Below are positions 61,691 to 64,000 of a DNA stretch of 64,000 nucleotides, piece after piece. The notes under the pieces were generated by a model, which was not told where the DNA came from, did not search any database, and saw only the letters and a list, made by a program, of their open reading frames with translations. Position 1 is the first letter of the stretch, and each line of letters starts with the position of its first letter. The position numbers and the translations under genes were made by a program. Source of the DNA: Tenuifilum sp040752515 (GTDB taxonomy: Bacteria > Bacteroidota > Bacteroidia > Bacteroidales > Tenuifilaceae); assembly GCA_040752515.1 (NCBI GenBank), contig JBFMGQ010000002.1, forward strand, positions 124,001 to 188,000, written 5' to 3'.

Positions 61691-62152
61691 CTAATCCTTT
61701 TTATTTGGTATGAATTTTAGTGAAGCTGAGTTGATGCAATATCTTATGCCAGTAGGCTCAGGGCCATCGTTGAAAACATGCCCAAGGTGTGCGCCGCACT
61801 TTTTACAAAGCACTTCGGTTCGAACCATACCATGGCTTAAATCTTTCTGAAACTTTATGTTATCAACAAACTTACTATCGAAAAAGCTTGGCCATCCGCA
61901 ACTTGAGTGGAATTTGGTGTCGCTTTGGAACAGCTCTGCCCCACAGCATACACAAACATACGTACCCGCTTCAAAGTGGTTCCAGTACTCGCCAGTATAG
62001 GGGCGTTCGGTACCCTTTTGCTGGGTTACATAAAACTGCATATCGGTTAACTTATTCCGTAAATCATCGTTTTTCATAGTGCTATCCTTTGTGTTTTGAG
62101 CGCAAGCGTTAATTGATATTATTGCTGCTAAAATTGTGATGTATCGTATCAT
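61691..62152 (-). CDS. msrB: Exported peptide-methionine (R)-S-oxide reductase
   Basis: 153 residues. N-terminal signal with a lipobox-like INAC (Cys near 17) makes an anchored or secreted form likely. MsrB features: two zinc CxxC pairs (VCCGA near 58, CKKCGAHLGH near 107), HSSCGWPSF (near 75), HVFNDGPEPTG, and the catalytic Cys in RYCINSASLKF near the end. It reduces R-methionine sulfoxide in oxidised proteins, here on the periplasmic side. Confidence 0.9.
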   Translation of the reverse strand: MIRYITILAAIISINACAQNTKDSTMKNDDLRNKLTDMQFYVTQQKGTERPYTGEYWNHFEAGTYVCVCCGAELFQSDTKFHSSCGWPSFFDSKFVDNIKFQKDLSHGMVRTEVLCKKCGAHLGHVFNDGPEPTGIRYCINSASLKFIPNKKD

Positions 62153-62243
62153 TTGATATTCGTTTCAGTAAAAACAATATAGTGTGGCTTTTTGTTCGAG
62201 CAATAAAAAAGGTTAATTGCTATTTGGAATGGGTTTTGATAGC

Positions 62244-62251
62244 TATTTTTG
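62244..62251 (+). promoter_or_regulatory. Putative -7 box of the DUF2807 gene
   Basis: TATTTTTG matches TAnnTTTG, with TTG at 62224-62226 upstream; start codon 26 bases downstream. Confidence 0.4.
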
Positions 62252-62276
62252 ATGTAAATGTTTAAACTGATAAACG

Positions 62277-62954
62277 ATGAAAAGAGTTATTTCAGTAATG
62301 TGTTTAACCCTGGTAACAATCATTGGTTTTGCTCAGCAAACGGCAGTTTATACGCTTAACGAGTTCGATAAAATTCGGGTTTGGGGCGAATTTAAAGTAT
62401 TCCTTGTGAAAGGCGATACCTTAAGGGCAAAGGTTGAATCGCAAGATATTCCAGCTTCGGATATCGTAATCAGCGTTAACGGTAAAACCCTTGAAGTAAA
62501 ACTTAAGGGTAAACTTTACGATAGGATTAGCGCCAGCGTTTACATCACCTATAATGAGCTAAGAGATGTATCGGTTTCGGCAGCAGCATCGGTAAGCCTT
62601 CAGGATACCCTTAAGGCTGAGAAGGTTACCATTAACGTGAATACTAGTTCCGAGTTTGATGGTGCGTTAACTGCCCAAACAGCCGATATCACCGTAGGGC
62701 AGGGCTCAACCGTTCGCATAAGAGGCATTGTGAGCAGTTACGAGGCAAAAGTAAACACGGGAGGTATTCTGTCGGCAATTGATTTGATATCACCCAAAAC
62801 CTATGTTAACGTAAATACAGGGGCAAGTGCTAAGGTTTATGCATCAAAGCTTATTGACGCTAAAGTTAGCACCGGGGGGAGTTTGACCTATACCGGAAAT
62901 CCCGAACAGAAAAAGATTAAAACCCTGGTTGGCGCTACCATTATTGAACAGTAA
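62277..62954 (+). CDS. DUF2807 (head GIN-domain) exported protein
   Basis: 225 residues. Signal peptide (about 1-20, ending GFAQQ), then a repetitive right-handed beta-helix-like domain (FDKIRVWGEFKVFLVKGDTLRAKVES, VSAAASVSL, VNTGASAKVYASKLIDAKVSTGGSL) typical of DUF2807/GIN-domain proteins of Bacteroidota. Extracytoplasmic; function unknown. Confidence 0.8.
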   Translation: MKRVISVMCLTLVTIIGFAQQTAVYTLNEFDKIRVWGEFKVFLVKGDTLRAKVESQDIPASDIVISVNGKTLEVKLKGKLYDRISASVYITYNELRDVSVSAAASVSLQDTLKAEKVTINVNTSSEFDGALTAQTADITVGQGSTVRIRGIVSSYEAKVNTGGILSAIDLISPKTYVNVNTGASAKVYASKLIDAKVSTGGSLTYTGNPEQKKIKTLVGATIIEQ

Positions 62955-62956
62955 AT

Positions 62957-63910
62957 TTACCGTTTATTGCGCCATTCAACTATTTGTGCAGCAATACTTA
63001 CAGCAATTTCAGCAGGGGTTTGTCCACCAATCGGTAATCCAATTGGTGAGCAAACCCTTTCCATATTCTCTATGCCATAGCCCTCGGCAATAAGGTTATC
63101 GAAGATGGTTTTCACCTTGCTTTTACTCCCAATCATTCCTATATACTTCACTTTTTTGTTAATGAGTTGCTTTAAAACGATTTCGTCGAACTTATGTCCA
63201 AAGGTCATAATTACAACGTAGCTTCTGGTATTTTCTGGGACAAGGTGTGATATCTGTTTATAATCGACAACCTCTTTTTTATGTGCCCAGATGTTGCTTT
63301 CAAAGGTGCTTAACCCCTTGCGGTTGTCATACACTTCCACCCTGAAATCAAGAAGGTTGAGAACTTGCGACAGCGGAACGCTTATATGGCCAGCACCAAA
63401 AATATATGCGGTTTCCTTGATGCCCAAAGGCTCGCAATAACGGAAGTTAGTTTCACTTTTTTGAAACTCAATGCTCTTTGCATTTAGATGCGAGTCGCCA
63501 TCGAAAATCTCAACACTGCTTGCCGTTAGAACAATTTTTCCAGGGCGGTTTTCGTGTTCCAGTTGTGCCGCTTTAGATATAGCTTCGGTGTCGGCTTTTG
63601 TAATGATGTTGAATATTTGTGTTTGCTCACCGGAACAAATCATTCCCGACTTATCTTCGTCGGATTCATGGGAGTGAACTTGACGCTTTAAAAAGTTTTG
63701 CTTATCCCCTTTTTCCAATTTCTGACGGGCAATCTCAACCAGTTGGTATTCCATAATTCCCCCTCCAATTGACCCATAAAGGCTGCCATCGGCGGCCACA
63801 GCCATTTTAAAACCAACCTTTCCGGGACTGCTTCCAATGGTTTCGGCAACGGTAATTAGATATACATCAATATTTTGGCTAATTTTTTCATATATGAATT
63901 CCCAAATCAT
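62957..63910 (-). CDS. XdhC/CoxI-family protein
   Basis: 317 residues from the ATG at 63910 (GTG at 63916 in frame). N-terminal XdhC/CoxI domain (GSSPGKVGFKMAV, GSIGGGIMEYQLVE, near 25-60) and C-terminal XdhC Rossmann domain (AYIFGAGHISVPLSQVL near 190, then VYDNR; PIGLPIGGQTPAEIAVSIAAQIV at the end). The family matures and delivers molybdenum cofactor to xanthine dehydrogenase-type hydroxylases. No such enzyme lies in this window; it may be just beyond the right edge. The last 84 bases of the window contain no gene that I can support. Confidence 0.87.
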   Translation of the reverse strand: MIWEFIYEKISQNIDVYLITVAETIGSSPGKVGFKMAVAADGSLYGSIGGGIMEYQLVEIARQKLEKGDKQNFLKRQVHSHESDEDKSGMICSGEQTQIFNIITKADTEAISKAAQLEHENRPGKIVLTASSVEIFDGDSHLNAKSIEFQKSETNFRYCEPLGIKETAYIFGAGHISVPLSQVLNLLDFRVEVYDNRKGLSTFESNIWAHKKEVVDYKQISHLVPENTRSYVVIMTFGHKFDEIVLKQLINKKVKYIGMIGSKSKVKTIFDNLIAEGYGIENMERVCSPIGLPIGGQTPAEIAVSIAAQIVEWRNKR

Positions 63911-64000
63911 ATACACGTCGATTTTTGGATAAATTTAAACGATAATCACAAATGATTTTGTTTTTAATTACAATATCTTTTATTTCGATACTAATGTAGA

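Noticed and set aside
63952..63999. Small open frame at the right edge (ATG, 15 codons, TAG)
   Set aside because: Too short, A+T-rich and without support; upstream region of XdhC is a simpler reading.

Overview
The window reads as a chromosomal segment of a Bacteroidota bacterium, probably of the Bacteroidales/Marinilabiliales type. Support comes from a SusC/SusD/SusE/SusF-type locus, a secreted amylase with a type IX secretion (Por) C-terminal tail, many lipoproteins and outer-membrane barrels with MKK-type signal peptides, promoter boxes of the TAnnTTTG class, starts with little Shine-Dalgarno signal, and families typical of the phylum (DUF5916, DUF6913, DUF2807, DHODH-like protein, MarR, RelA/SpoT homologue). 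No rRNA, tRNA, CRISPR array, integrase or transposase was seen.

Layout. 1-11.9 kb is core: a partial agmatinase, an ECF sigma/anti-sigma/two Spy-like protein operon, a sensor-like membrane protein overlapping TrkH, TtcA, a phosphoesterase, an MBL hydrolase, a GT51 transglycosylase with a long N-terminal extension, a porin-like barrel and an AlkD-like protein. 11.9-20.9 kb is accessory: imperfect palindromes resembling integron attC sites or mobile palindromic repeats separate (a) a two-gene unit of ComEC-like MBL hydrolase plus four-helix membrane protein, (b) a type III restriction-modification operon (XRE-Mod fusion, Fic-type winged helix protein, Res) and (c) a small barrel protein. An orphan m5C methyltransferase follows at 21.2 kb after a block of dispersed intergenic repeats.

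22-40 kb is core again: M1 and M3 peptidases, MarR regulator, a RelA/SpoT homologue with a degenerate hydrolase site, LigA, DUF6913 protein, DapA, a DHODH-like protein, a TPR protein, then a ComA/DUF368/DUF3108 run concerned with sulfonate and envelope chemistry. 40-43.4 kb is one large mosaic surface protein with collagen-like and YadA-head-like repeats.

44.5-55.9 kb is a starch or maltodextrin utilisation locus: a LacI regulator divergent from SusC-SusD-SusE-like-SusF-like-GH13 amylase, with a LacI-type palindromic operator in the shared intergenic region. The surface lipoproteins bind glucan, the amylase cuts it, and SusC/SusD import the oligosaccharides. 56-64 kb holds DUF5916, threonine aldolase, a class C beta-lactamase-like hydrolase, a Lon N-domain protein, an exported MsrB, a DUF2807 protein and an XdhC-family protein.

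The best candidate for an undescribed system is the MBL-hydrolase/membrane-protein pair at 12036-13615, packed as a cassette next to the restriction system.
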